Assembly (NCBI GenBank): GCA_963825335.1
Contig: CAWGSP010000001.1
Coordinates: 2,232,001-2,296,000 of the forward strand
From: Methanobacterium_B sp963825335
GTDB lineage: Archaea; Methanobacteriota; Methanobacteria; Methanobacteriales; Methanobacteriaceae
Length of the DNA: 64,000 nt
Direction: 5' to 3'
Positions 48,396 through 58,464 of the stretch are shown here, piece after piece. The notes below the pieces were generated by a model. That model saw only the letters and a program-made list of their open reading frames with translations, was not told the origin of the DNA and searched no databases. How positions within the stretch are numbered: position 1 is the stretch's first letter; each line of letters opens with the position of its first letter. The position numbers were made by a program, and so were the translations under genes.

Positions 48396-49283
48396 ATGAG
48401 CAAAAAACAAGAATACACTAAAGGGTTTGTAACTTCTAAAGATGGGACAAAAATTGGTTATAGACAGATGGGAAACGGTCCAGGCATTATTATTCTACAC
48501 GGTGGCGACAATACTTCACAACATATGATGAAACTTGGTTCGGCGCTTTCTGATGAATTCACTGTATATATACCTGACCGTCGAGGGAGAGGATTGAGCG
48601 GACCATTTGGAAATGGCTATAGCATACAGAAAGAAGACGAAGATATTGATGCTTTACTAAAGAAAACAGGTGCGCACTATATATTCGGAACAGCTAGTGG
48701 AGCCCTTGTAGCTCTCCATGCATCCATATCTTTACCATCAATAAAGAAAGTGTTTGCATTTGAACCCATTATTTTCGTTGGTCAGTTAGGAGTCGAGGAA
48801 TTTAAAGACCTAATGGAACGATTCGATAAAAAGGTAACAGAAGGCAAATTAGCCGAGGCAATGGTAGTTTTAACAAAGGGTGCAAATATAAAATTTATTA
48901 ATTATCTAATACCCGATTCTCTACTAGAAAAAATGTTCAAAATCTATATCTGGAATAATTCGAGAAAGGTTAAAGATGACTATGTATCTGCGATAAATCT
49001 CCTGCCTACTGCAAAATATGAATATTTGTTACTCAAGGAAACTGAAGAAACACGTGAAAGTTACAAAAATGTGACTGCAGAAGTTTTATTACTCAGCAGC
49101 CTCCACAGCACCCCATTAATTAAAGAAAGCAGCACCAACTTAGACTATGTAATACCCCATTCAAATCACAAAGAGATTAAAGGTCTAACCCATGACTCAG
49201 CACAAGACTATGGGAAACCGAAAAAAATTGCTCAAGAAATAAAAGATTTTTATAATGGAGTTCAAAAAAATGATGATAAATGA
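48396..49283 (+). CDS. alpha/beta hydrolase fold protein lacking the nucleophile serine
   Basis: A 295-residue alpha/beta hydrolase, paralogue of the broken gene at 42653. Fold marks: HGG oxyanion loop (35-37), PDRRGRGLSGPFG (60-72), and the nucleophile elbow. The elbow reads F-G-T-A-S-G (residues 97-102), so the GxSxG serine is Ala100; the paralogue keeps GSSTG. The C-terminal histidine is present in GLTHDSAQDYGKP. Without the serine it cannot work as an ordinary esterase and may be a binding or signalling protein, unless Ser101 substitutes. TATA-like TTTATAAATAT lies 30 bases upstream, giving a nearly leaderless message. Confidence 0.85.
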   Translation: MSKKQEYTKGFVTSKDGTKIGYRQMGNGPGIIILHGGDNTSQHMMKLGSALSDEFTVYIPDRRGRGLSGPFGNGYSIQKEDEDIDALLKKTGAHYIFGTASGALVALHASISLPSIKKVFAFEPIIFVGQLGVEEFKDLMERFDKKVTEGKLAEAMVVLTKGANIKFINYLIPDSLLEKMFKIYIWNNSRKVKDDYVSAINLLPTAKYEYLLLKETEETRESYKNVTAEVLLLSSLHSTPLIKESSTNLDYVIPHSNHKEIKGLTHDSAQDYGKPKKIAQEIKDFYNGVQKNDDK

Positions 49284-49484
49284 TGGGTTCATGGGTTTTA
49301 AAACGTTTTGGACTCAATATTAATATAGGTCATGATTATAAGCTAGATTCTATATTCACAGAACATTACACTGATATTATTGATTTAAAAAAATTTTCTA
49401 GAATTTTGGATGCCCAGTTTTTAAAATTCTAAGGATATTTCAAAATTTATTCTTTGATTTATATATAAAATTAATAAAATATTA

Positions 49485-49661
49485 TCAAATAGATTTAATT
49501 GTCTCGTTAAGGCCTAAAATCATTAATATTACCCCAATACCAATTACGGGATAGTCTAACATACTAAAATGGACATTAGTAAGTATAAATCCAACTAAAA
49601 TGAATAATAGTCCGGATATATAATAATTTTTAGAGTTTTGAAGATATCTCGCGGATTCCAT
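49485..49661 (-). CDS. small two-helix membrane protein
   Basis: A 58-residue protein starting MESARYLQNSKNYYISGLLF with two hydrophobic helices and a GLNETIKSI end. GGTGA lies 4 bases before the ATG. Function unknown. Confidence 0.65.
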   Translation of the reverse strand: MESARYLQNSKNYYISGLLFILVGFILTNVHFSMLDYPVIGIGVILMILGLNETIKSI

Positions 49662-50032
49662 TTTTTCACCCCATATTAAGGTTTAATAATAAATCCTCCT
49701 AATTTTTAGTGTGAATCTTTCAAAGTGATATTCAATAATATGTATCTGAACATATTTATAATAAGCTATTTATGAATTTTAATTCACAATTAGGGAAACA
49801 ATTTGGGTTTTTTTATAAATCCCGGTCTCAAATAGATCAAATTATGATAAAATAAATAGAACAATGCAACTACTAAATCCAATATAAAACCGCGAAATGG
49901 CATTAAACTGCAAATCCACTTCTTTGAGGTTAAATAGAAATTGATTTAAGATTAAAATAACCGTTGTATATGAAATAATAAAATAAAATAGATTGTTACC
50001 AAAAATTAATTATATTGTTTTTAAATAAATAT
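49662..50032. other. 371-base non-coding stretch
   Basis: AT-rich spacer between two minus-strand genes, nothing recognised. Confidence 0.35.
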
Positions 50033-50353
50033 TCAATCTTTGTTCACAAAATTACACATTTCTTTTGCATCATAAAATGTCCTGCAAAAAATTTTACATG
50101 CTGATTTAAGTTCATTTTCGCCTTCAGTGGTTAAATGATATACTTTATTCTCATCGACAGTAATCAAACCTTTATTTTTCAGTTCTTTTAATGCAGGATA
50201 TATCGTACCAGGACTTGGCTTTGAACCTCGCCTTTTAAAAAATTCACGGCTAATTTCAGCTCCGTTCATTTTATCTTTGTTCAAAATCCAAAGTATCAGA
50301 TAGGATAAATATCCTTTCATCTCACAACATTGCATGTTCGCTATATTTGACAC
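50033..50353 (-). CDS. PadR-family transcriptional regulator
   Basis: A 106-residue winged-helix protein: LSYLILWILNKDKMNGAEIS is helix 1-2, then GSKPSPGTIYPALKELKNKGL (the PadR recognition helix G-TIYP-L--L---GL) and a wing VYHLTTEGENELKSAC. The C-terminal helix is short. PadR proteins usually repress a nearby transporter or enzyme; candidates here are not obvious. The start is a GTG at 50353 without a clear ribosome site; an ATG at 50335 is the alternative. Confidence 0.85.
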   Translation of the reverse strand: MSNIANMQCCEMKGYLSYLILWILNKDKMNGAEISREFFKRRGSKPSPGTIYPALKELKNKGLITVDENKVYHLTTEGENELKSACKIFCRTFYDAKEMCNFVNKD

Positions 50354-50537
50354 TTAAACAGATAAAGTTTACCAATGATCATCGATCCAATTGGTACCAA
50401 CCCGATCTTATTCCATCTACCATTAAACAGTCCAATTTTTTTAAAATTTATTAAATATTTCAGACTCTTGTTGTTACCATTTTTTTTGAATTTTTTATGC
50501 CAATGTCAAGGTATAATTGTAATTTTAACAATTTATC

Positions 50538-50554
50538 CTGTACGATCTGTACAG
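50538..50554 (-). promoter_or_regulatory. inverted repeat upstream of padR-like gene
   Basis: CTGTAC-GATCT-GTACAG, 6-base arms with a 5-base spacer, 185 bases before the PadR start and just after the end of the next gene upstream. A possible regulator site; position is rather far for autoregulation. Confidence 0.35.
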
Positions 50555-50566
50555 ATTATTGTTTAT

Positions 50567-50812
50567 TTAATCCATATCTTTCTTATGATCGTATAAAAAT
50601 CCGTTCTCATCTACCAGTTCTTCAAACTCATTAATTTTTGATGGCGTACCTAATGCATCTTCTATATCCTTAAGAATATTCATGTTAGCTAATTTAAGTT
50701 CCACATCTGCATAATCTTTTTTTAGGATTATTTGAACTTCTATGTTATCGTCTTCCAGTTTGTAAACTTCTTTTCCATCTTTGCTCATTGAAATTTTTAT
50801 TTTTGTATCCAT
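50567..50812 (-). CDS. uncharacterised 81-residue protein
   Basis: A small acidic soluble protein, MDTKIKISMSKDGKEVYKLE, with alternating beta strands (NIEVQIILKKDYADVELKLA) and a charged C-terminus. GGTGA lies 4 bases before the ATG. No family recognised. Confidence 0.55.
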   Translation of the reverse strand: MDTKIKISMSKDGKEVYKLEDDNIEVQIILKKDYADVELKLANMNILKDIEDALGTPSKINEFEELVDENGFLYDHKKDMD

Positions 50813-51060
50813 AGAATCACCAACAAATATTTCTCGATCTAATATAAATTAACCTGATTATTACTATTAATCTTGCTTCCATTTTATAAATTTTTCTTAA
50901 AAATGTTTGAATTTGGTATTAAAAATAGAGAAAATGAACCACAATATTTTAAAAGGATTTTATTATCGTTAGAAGAATAATAATACCAGTAAATGTGTTT
51001 CCTATATCTTTAAGTAAATATAAACGGTTTAAAAGCCAAATAATATAATGGTGATATAAA

Positions 51061-51336
51061 ATGGATGATAAAAAACTTATGGCCAAGTGTGAAGTTATGA
51101 AGGATGATCCAGAATTGATGAAGGAATGTAAGGCCATGTTAGATACTATGGCTGAAAAAAAAATTGAAACAGAAGACCCAAATATGGATTATACCCACAT
51201 GGTTGAAAATATTTCAGCGGAAGATGTCCCTCAAGTGCTTGTTATGGCACTTAAAATAGCAAAAAGTGGCAAAATCAAAGACACAGAAATAAAAATCGCA
51301 GCAGAACGTCTTATAAGAACTTTAGAACCATTATAA
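51061..51336 (+). CDS. uncharacterised 91-residue helical protein
   Basis: MDDKKLMAKCEVMKDDPELM, then DYTHMVENISAEDVPQVLVM, ending ERLIRTLEPL. Soluble and mostly helical, Met- and Lys-rich. GGTGAT lies 5 bases before the ATG. No family recognised; the two N-terminal cysteines (10, 23) could bind metal. Confidence 0.6.
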   Translation: MDDKKLMAKCEVMKDDPELMKECKAMLDTMAEKKIETEDPNMDYTHMVENISAEDVPQVLVMALKIAKSGKIKDTEIKIAAERLIRTLEPL

Positions 51337-51345
51337 ATTTACTAA

Positions 51346-51355
51346 TTTTTTTTTT
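51346..51355 (+). terminator. poly-T terminator
   Basis: Ten T residues 10 bases after the stop codon of the 91-residue protein gene. Confidence 0.5.
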
Positions 51356-51549
51356 ACATAACACTATTTCTATATTGAATAAGCTTGAATATTTCAACTA
51401 ATTTTTATAAAATTTTGGTTGATAGTAAATGGATCTTTTTTATATTCGCTTTTTAGATTGCTTCGATTCAAGTGATTAGATCATTATACTACAAGAACAA
51501 ATTAATGTTAAACTGTCCTGATTTAATGTTTAAAAAAAAGATGATCCCA

Positions 51550-52561
51550 TGGATGTATAATTACCACCATTCCTTCGTGGAATACTTATCCTAGCCGTAG
51601 TAATCATATCATCATTGGATTAAAATTCATTTCACCCATTGTAGCACCAATACTCTTGGCTGTGTTCTTAAGCATGCTTATCTATCCATTCCTACAGTGG
51701 TTAAGAAGTAAAGGGTTGTCATATAATTTATCATTATTTATAACTATTATTGGAACCCTCCTATTGGGAATTACCATTCTATTGTTATTGTTTTTTACTT
51801 TGAAGAGCATGATTATTCAGATACCGCAATTTAAATTAGCATCATCAACTTTGCTTGCTCAGCCAGCTAATAAACTCTTTAAAACAGTTACATCCACAGT
51901 TGATCTGAGCAATGTTGCAGGCATTCTAATCAATATCATTGAAAATGGATTTTTCGTACTTTTGGCTACCATATTCCTGTTATACGAACTACCTAAATTA
52001 AGAGTAAGACTAAACAAATATTTTAGGTGCGGACAATCCTTCATTAATACGTTTTCTGGATCTTACGCGTATATTCATCGAATACTTTGTTATAAGGGTT
52101 AAAGTAAACTTGTTTATGGCAGTTGGGGCTTCTATCATATTAATTCCATTTGGAATCGACTTTGCCCTGCTTGGGGATTTATAACCTTTGCGCTTGGTTT
52201 CATACCATACATAGGACTGATATTAGCGACTATACCACCAATGCTGTTTGCATGGTCTAAATATGGTTTACAGGGAGCCATAGCCGTTGTAGTTTTGTTC
52301 TCCCTTGTCAACACAGTTGCAGAAAGTTATATATTTCCACGCCAAACCGGTAAACAACTCCAGTTATCGGTTTTTGTAGTTTTTGTATCACTATTCTTTT
52401 GGGGATGGATTTTAGGTTCGATAGGAGTTTTCCTGGCCGTCCCATTGACCATAATAATCGTTCAATACATGGAACGATTTGATGGTACCCGCTGGTTTGC
52501 ATTGCTCATGAAAAGTGGAAACCAAGAAATAAAAAAATCGGAAATAATAAAAGATCGCTGA
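51550..52561 (+). pseudogene. AI-2E family exporter, multiply frameshifted
   Basis: Read across frames: GILILAVVIISS, then (after a missing base near 51622) GLKFISPIVAPILLAVFLSM continuing for 140 residues, then IFIEYFVIRVKVNLFMAVGA after a shift near 52065, and FALGFIPYIGLILATIPPML after another near 52175, ending with the LGSIGVFLAVPLTIIIVQY signature of AI-2E (PF01594) transporters. At least three frameshifts make it non-functional. The intact relative follows 161 bases later, so this looks like a decayed tandem duplicate. Confidence 0.85.
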
Positions 52562-52722
52562 TCTATACTTATTCTCATGATTAAATAAAATCAAGAAAAA
52601 TTGAGCATGACTAAATAATGAAATCCTTGGATACAAAAAAACCAAATAACCCTTGATTAGGATTAAAACTGTTTAATAACAATATTTTAGACGTTAACAA
52701 TTTTTATTAAAGGTGAAAAAGA

Positions 52723-53784
52723 ATGATTGTTGATATTAAAAAAGCATCCATTTCAACTATATTACCATTCATAATACTCTTAACTCTTTTTGCGTTGGGA
52801 ATTTTAATCCCAATCATTACTATAGTAATTTTTGGTGCAATTTTAGCCTACTACGTCAGGTTCATAGCCCAAAAAATAGAACCATACATTAAAAACAAAA
52901 CTCTATCTGTGTTTTTGGGTATGATCCTGTTATTGATACCCATCCTCCTATTGTTGTATTTCACTTTCACCCAATTTGTTCTAATAGCTGAATCAACCTT
53001 TGGTTCATTACAACAAGCAGCTTCCGGCGGTATGGTCATTAACACAACATCAATAAACACTGCCCTGCATAATCTTGGCATTCCAAACAGTGTGGCACAA
53101 AGCCTTGCAACAACCATAAACAACGCTATTACACAATCAATATCCTACATTGCCCATTCGATAATAAATTTAGTAAGTTCAATTCCGGGTATTGCAGCCC
53201 AAATGCTCATATTAATCTTTACAATTTTTTATTTTGCCAGGGACGGGGATAAAGTACTTCAATATGTTAAAGATGTTATTCCCTCTGGAGACAATGATTT
53301 TTACCAGCAAATCTTCGACAGCGCCGATGATGTTTTAAAGAGTATCATAGTGGGCAATGTTATACCTGCTGTTATACTGGGTGTGCTTTCAGGAATAGTA
53401 TATTACCTGTTAGGATTTCCATATGCGATTTTACTGGCAATTATCAGCGGTGTTGCCATGTTCATACCCATAATCGGTCCGTGGATTGTTTACGGTGTCA
53501 TTGGAATTTTCAGTATCTTAATTGGAAACACTGTGCAAGGTGTGTTGGTTATAGTGTTTGGTTGGATAATAGAAACAGCCACTGATTTCTATATCAGGCC
53601 TAGGATCGCTGTTCAATATTCTGATATTCATCCACTGGTATTTCTGTTAGGATTCATATATGGTGCTGTTACAATGGGTATTCCTGGACTGTTTATAGGG
53701 CCGTTGATATTGGGAATAGCCTACGCAGCGTATAAAATTTATCGAAAGGATAAAGTGGCAACGGAAAGACCACAGACTCGTTGA
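52723..53784 (+). CDS. AI-2E family transporter
   Basis: A 353-residue membrane protein with about eight helices and the family layout: hydrophobic N-terminal pair (14-60), a variable soluble loop (85-150), then KSIIVGNVIPAVILGVLSGI, GFPYAILLAIISGVAMFIPIIGPWIVYG and the C-terminal GIPGLFIGPLILGIAYAAYK. Members export signal molecules or act as Na+(Li+)/H+ antiporters. GGTGAAAAAGA precedes the ATG. The copy just upstream is a pseudogene. Confidence 0.9.
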   Translation: MIVDIKKASISTILPFIILLTLFALGILIPIITIVIFGAILAYYVRFIAQKIEPYIKNKTLSVFLGMILLLIPILLLLYFTFTQFVLIAESTFGSLQQAASGGMVINTTSINTALHNLGIPNSVAQSLATTINNAITQSISYIAHSIINLVSSIPGIAAQMLILIFTIFYFARDGDKVLQYVKDVIPSGDNDFYQQIFDSADDVLKSIIVGNVIPAVILGVLSGIVYYLLGFPYAILLAIISGVAMFIPIIGPWIVYGVIGIFSILIGNTVQGVLVIVFGWIIETATDFYIRPRIAVQYSDIHPLVFLLGFIYGAVTMGIPGLFIGPLILGIAYAAYKIYRKDKVATERPQTR

Positions 53785-53829
53785 TTGCCCATCTTTGTGC
53801 AATATAATTTATGCGTGGGGATGAATTGT

Positions 53830-54330
53830 TTATTCACGAAATGGTCTGTAACATTCACGAATATCTTTTGCCACCAAGTTCAGGCTCTTCTTATTCACTG
53901 AAATGGCCACATTTAGGCATATTTTTCCAGTGTTGTATGTTATATTGTCGTTCTACCAATTCGCGTGGTTGGGCCGAGATTTCTTGAACACCAATTTCTT
54001 TCGGAAATGCTGTTATGCCATGGGTATCTCAACACGTTTATCTACTTGAGATTGGTCGTGTGAAGATTCGTAGTAAATACGCATTGACAAGTTAATCGTT
54101 TCTGCAACCCAGTAAATGGTTAAATTAACGAGTGATTCGTCTTTTGAGAACCGTTTTTCGATATTACCATCACAATCACTCCATGATCGATACTTTTCTA
54201 TGATCCAAGCAGCTAACCCTGCAGTGAGTCATTCAAACCATAGGCTAATGTTTGTGGTTTGGTGGATTGTATCATGGAATAAGCTCCTTCCTGCATCCAA
54301 AACATCAAAACGTCGGTGATGTATTTCTGT
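53830..54330 (-). pseudogene. epoxide hydrolase C-terminal pseudogene
   Basis: Minus-strand frames give TDVLMFWMQEGAYSMIQSTK, PQTLAYGLNDS, a break, GLAAWIIEKYRSWSDCDGNI, then FSKDESLVNLTIYWVAETIN and SMRIYYESSHD, a break, GITAFPKEIGVQEISAQPRE, a stop, and DIRECYRPFRE. The blocks QxTRPQTLAYALNDSPxGLAAW and SWSDCDG are diagnostic for the bacterial-type epoxide hydrolases. At least three frame changes and a stop occur, and the N-terminal half is missing. Evidence of a bacterial gene that arrived and decayed. Confidence 0.85.
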
Positions 54331-54429
54331 TCTTTTGGAGATATTGGATGTGGTAACTAACTTATTTGAGTAATATTTTAATATCAAATCAAAGAAATAT
54401 AATAAGTAAAGATTGTCAGGAGGGGTATT

Positions 54430-55179
54430 ATGATTTCTTTGGGAAAAAAAATAGTAGCCGAATTTTTAGGTACTTTTCTTCTGGTTTTTTTTGGAGCGGG
54501 TGCAGTAGTCATTGGGCTTTTAATGGTCCATGGTGCAGCAACACCTAACGCTTTTAATGTTGGTCTCTCTATGGGAGATTGGTTGGGAATTAATATCGTT
54601 TTTGGACTTGTATTGGCCGTAGGAATTTATTCCTTCGGAGGTATTTCAGGGGCACATTTTAACCCTGCAGTGACCATTGGTTTGTGGGTAGTAAAAAAGG
54701 TTCCATCTAGAGATGTTTTACCATATATTGGCGCTCAGTTAATAGGTGCATTATTTGCTAGTCTTTTATTTGCCTATTGTTTAGGAAGTGCTTCTGTTAG
54801 TGTGGCTCATTTAGGTGCGACACATCCATTTGTTGGTGTTGGATATTTGCAAGCAATAGTGGTCGAGATTGTCGGTACATTTGTTCTGGTACTTTCAATA
54901 ATGGCTGTAGCCATAGATAAAAGAGCAACCCCAGGTTTTGCAGGGTTAGTGATAGGCCTTACTTTAACTGCAGTTTTGACTTTAATTTCAAACATCACTG
55001 GTGGATCAGTTAATCCTGCCAGAACATTTGGGCCTTATTTAGGGAACACCTTACTTGGTGGGACCAACTTCTGGAACTATTTCCCGATATATGTTGTTGG
55101 ACCAATTATCGGTGGAATATTAGCAGCAGTAATCTATGAATACATCACAGGCGATGGAAGTGACATGGATACCGTTTGA
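54430..55179 (+). CDS. aqpM: AqpM-type aquaporin / glycerol facilitator
   Basis: A 249-residue six-helix channel with both NPA boxes: SGAHFNPAVTIG (Asn78) and GGSVNPARTFGP (Asn195), Arg198 after the second. It aligns well with AqpM of Methanothermobacter (246 residues). By alignment the pore-lining selectivity residues are Phe58, Leu183, Gly192 and Arg198; AqpM has Phe, Ile, Ser and Arg, so Gly192 makes the filter wider, more like glycerol channels. AGGAGG precedes the ATG. Function: passage of water, and possibly glycerol, CO2 or H2S. Confidence 0.93.
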   Translation: MISLGKKIVAEFLGTFLLVFFGAGAVVIGLLMVHGAATPNAFNVGLSMGDWLGINIVFGLVLAVGIYSFGGISGAHFNPAVTIGLWVVKKVPSRDVLPYIGAQLIGALFASLLFAYCLGSASVSVAHLGATHPFVGVGYLQAIVVEIVGTFVLVLSIMAVAIDKRATPGFAGLVIGLTLTAVLTLISNITGGSVNPARTFGPYLGNTLLGGTNFWNYFPIYVVGPIIGGILAAVIYEYITGDGSDMDTV

Positions 55180-55309
55180 ATTCATCCATACATAATATAA
55201 ACCATAATAAACAATGAAAAAAAATTTTCAAAGTTTTTTTAATTTTTTTGTGAAAATGACTTTAACGATATTATTGGAGTGGTTTACTAGAATTGTTTAT
55301 TCATGCTGT

Positions 55310-58300
55310 TTATACTGTTTTAATGGGTAGTGTAAAGAAGAAGGTTGTTCCTTTCCCATATTCTGATTCTGCCCAGATTTCTCCATGATGTTGTTGTACT
55401 ATCTTTTGTGAAATTGCTAGTCCTATTCCTGTTCCTTCGTACTCATCCTTTGCATGTAATCGTTGGAATATTGTGAATATTCGATCTAAATGTTCGGGTT
55501 TAATTCCTATTCCATTATCTTTTATACCGATAATATATCTGTTATCTTCTTTTTTAGAAGATATATAGATTTTTGGAGGTTTTTTATCGTTATATTTGAT
55601 ACTGTTTCCAATGATATTTTGTAAAAGCATTGTCAGTAAATTTTCATCCCCTCTGACAACTGGTAATGGGTCATGTTCAATTATTGCGCTCTTCTCTTCT
55701 ATACGGATTACTAAATTTATTAGTGCGTCGTCTAATACTTTTTCAAGATTCACAGGTACTAGTATTGGTTCTTTACTAGTTACTTTTGAATATTCCAGGA
55801 GATCGTTTATCATATCATTTAGTCGTTTAGCACCGTCCACAGCGTATTCAATAAATTCATTGGCATCATGGTCCAGCCGATCTTTATATCTTCGTTCGAG
55901 TAGCTGTAAAAAACTTGTGATCATACGTAAAGGTTCTCGAAGATCATGGGATGCTATATAAGCAAAATGTTCGAGTTCTGCATTTGATCTTGCAAGTTCC
56001 TTTGTACGTTTACTAACTTTTTCTTCGAGTGTGTTCTGATATTCTCTTAATTCAGTTTCTACTCTTTTATATTCGGTGATGTCATTGAAAAGAATTGCTA
56101 CTTCCCGTTCTTCTTTTTTAACTTTAAATGCGTGAATGTCGTACCATCTATTTAATGCCTTAGCTTCTTTTATAAAATGCATAGATTTACCTGTTAAAGC
56201 TATTTTACCATAAATTTCAAACCAATTTACTTCATGGTCGGGGGCAAGATCACCCATTAGTTTACCCTGTGCATTGAACAGCCCAGTTTGTGCTTCAAAA
56301 GCAGGATTAATTTCTAAAAATCTGTAATCAATGGGATTATTATCATGGTCAAAAATCACTTCAATAGTACAGAAACCTTCATCAATAGAATTAAATAAGG
56401 TTTGATAATGTTCTTCACTTTTTCTCAAAGAAGCATATGATTCTTCAAGCTCATCTGTACGTTTTTTTACTAAGAGTTCTAGATTATTTTTTAATTCGAT
56501 TAAATCAAGTTCTATTTTCTTTCTTTCTGTGATGTCCTCAAAAACAGCCACAAAATGTTCCTTTTTTGGACTAAAAACTGAGATATTCAGCCATACATTC
56601 AAAGGTTTGAAATCAATCTCAAATGTCTCAGGTTCACCAGTTAAAGCTACTCTACCATAAATTTCAAACAATTCAGGATTAGATTCTTGAGTATCGGGTA
56701 ATATTTCGGTTACTTTCTTACCCGCTGTTTTCTTAAGTCCTGTTAATCTTTCAAATGAACTATTAACATCGAGATATATCCAGTCAACAGGTTTATTATC
56801 ATCGTCATACACCATCTGACAAAAGGCTAATCCTTCAAGCATGGAATCAAACAGTGTACGATAACGCTCTTCACTTTCTCTTAATTCTTTCTCAGCTATT
56901 TTACGTTCGGTGATGTCTTCAAATATGGTATAAAATTTACCCTTTTCTGGAGATATGACTGAAATACTAAAATATATATCCATAGGTTCAAAATAAGTTT
57001 CAAATTCAGTGGATTTCCCAGATTCTGCTATTTGAGAATATATTTCCAAGTAGGGAGGCTTGTCTGTTCCATAAATTTCCGAAGCTTTCTTCCCTATAAC
57101 GTCACTTCTTTTTAAGCCCAATATATCTTCATAGATAGGATTTGTGTCAATTAATCTATAATCAACTGGTTTATGTTCGGCATCATAGATGATTTCATGA
57201 ATTGCTACTCCTTCGTTCATCGATGTATAAAGTGATTGGTAATTTTTTTGACTTTCCTCGAGTTTTTTATCCGACTTTTCCTTCTCAGTTTTGAGCCGGA
57301 TGGTTGTAATTCCATATGCAACATCATCTGATAACTCTTTAAGTAACTCTTTTTCTTCCCTTGAGAATGGGTTAGTTTCTTCGGAATAGATAGTTATAGC
57401 TCCAAGCACTTTTTCATTGTTAATAATAGGAATTCCTATTGAAGAGTGATAACCACGTTTTAGTGCTTCTTCACGCCATGGTTTAAATTTAGGGTCTGTT
57501 TGCATGTCTTCACAAACGTCTAATTCTCCAGTCCGAACAGCGGTTCCTGTAGGTCCCTTACCATGTTCTGTATCGTCCCATGTGATGTTTAGTGTTTTAA
57601 GATAATTTGCTACGAATCCAGAATGCACCACTGGTCGGACTTTCTTATTTTCTTCTGCAAAACCTATCCAAACCATAGAATATCCGCAATCATCTATTAT
57701 GATCTTACAGATATCATTCAAATAACTAATCTCATCTTCTGCATGCATCATTGAAAAACTGCTATGTCTAAGTGCCAAAAGTGTCCGGTTTACCTTACTG
57801 AAACGTTTTAAAGTATGTTTTAACTCTTCGGCTTGTTTAGTTTTTGATATGTCAACTATAGCTATTCGAAATGTTATTTCATGATCTTGTTTTTGTAGTG
57901 AAGTTGTGATATGAATATCTTTATATTTATCTTCATTTTGTACGATTTCCAGATCACAGTATCGATCCATACCTGTTTTAAGAACATTTTTGATATGTTG
58001 TATGAATAAGGTCTTTGATTTTTGAGTTAAAAAAAGAGTAAATGGAATTCCAATTAACTGTTTTCGATGTTTTTCTAGTAATTCTGCCCCTGAAAGATTT
58101 ATTTCTTTTATTATGGAATTAGCATCTAGAGTCAGATAACCTATAGGAGCATAATCATAGAGATCCCAATATTTCCTTCGTGAATCTTCTAACTTTAAAT
58201 GAGATTCAACTAATTCCTCATTTCGAATTTCTAATTCTATCTGATGAGTACGTAACTCCTTAATCAATTCATCTTTAGAACTGTTACCAATAGGATACTC

Positions 58301-58366
58301 CTTATTTCGAGATATTTCCTCGGCTTTTTTACGTAACTCATTATTTCGTAGATCTTCAGAGTCCAT
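55310..58366 (-). CDS. cytoplasmic multi-PAS/GAF sensor histidine kinase
   Basis: A 1018-residue soluble kinase. N-terminal coiled coil (1-60) then PAS (70-175), GAF (205-360; NITWDDTEHGKGPTGTAVRT), three PAS domains in a row (about 370-490, 495-620, 655-770), each followed by an ITERK or ITEYK helix, a coiled coil, HisKA with AYIASHDLREPLRMITSF, and HATPase_c with GNSIKYN, DNGIGIK and GTGIGLAI. The kinase core is almost identical in pattern to the 27427 kinase. AGGGGGAT precedes the ATG. The response regulator gene ends 98 bases downstream of nothing but lies immediately upstream on the same strand (58465-58839), so the pair may be co-transcribed. Confidence 0.92.
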   Translation of the reverse strand: MDSEDLRNNELRKKAEEISRNKEYPIGNSSKDELIKELRTHQIELEIRNEELVESHLKLEDSRRKYWDLYDYAPIGYLTLDANSIIKEINLSGAELLEKHRKQLIGIPFTLFLTQKSKTLFIQHIKNVLKTGMDRYCDLEIVQNEDKYKDIHITTSLQKQDHEITFRIAIVDISKTKQAEELKHTLKRFSKVNRTLLALRHSSFSMMHAEDEISYLNDICKIIIDDCGYSMVWIGFAEENKKVRPVVHSGFVANYLKTLNITWDDTEHGKGPTGTAVRTGELDVCEDMQTDPKFKPWREEALKRGYHSSIGIPIINNEKVLGAITIYSEETNPFSREEKELLKELSDDVAYGITTIRLKTEKEKSDKKLEESQKNYQSLYTSMNEGVAIHEIIYDAEHKPVDYRLIDTNPIYEDILGLKRSDVIGKKASEIYGTDKPPYLEIYSQIAESGKSTEFETYFEPMDIYFSISVISPEKGKFYTIFEDITERKIAEKELRESEERYRTLFDSMLEGLAFCQMVYDDDNKPVDWIYLDVNSSFERLTGLKKTAGKKVTEILPDTQESNPELFEIYGRVALTGEPETFEIDFKPLNVWLNISVFSPKKEHFVAVFEDITERKKIELDLIELKNNLELLVKKRTDELEESYASLRKSEEHYQTLFNSIDEGFCTIEVIFDHDNNPIDYRFLEINPAFEAQTGLFNAQGKLMGDLAPDHEVNWFEIYGKIALTGKSMHFIKEAKALNRWYDIHAFKVKKEEREVAILFNDITEYKRVETELREYQNTLEEKVSKRTKELARSNAELEHFAYIASHDLREPLRMITSFLQLLERRYKDRLDHDANEFIEYAVDGAKRLNDMINDLLEYSKVTSKEPILVPVNLEKVLDDALINLVIRIEEKSAIIEHDPLPVVRGDENLLTMLLQNIIGNSIKYNDKKPPKIYISSKKEDNRYIIGIKDNGIGIKPEHLDRIFTIFQRLHAKDEYEGTGIGLAISQKIVQQHHGEIWAESEYGKGTTFFFTLPIKTV

Positions 58367-58464
58367 AAATCCCCCTAATGAATTGAAAACCTAAATTCCG
58401 ATCATTCTATTACTTATTTCTTATTTTTAAAAAATATAAATTTATTTATAATAGATTATTTTAT

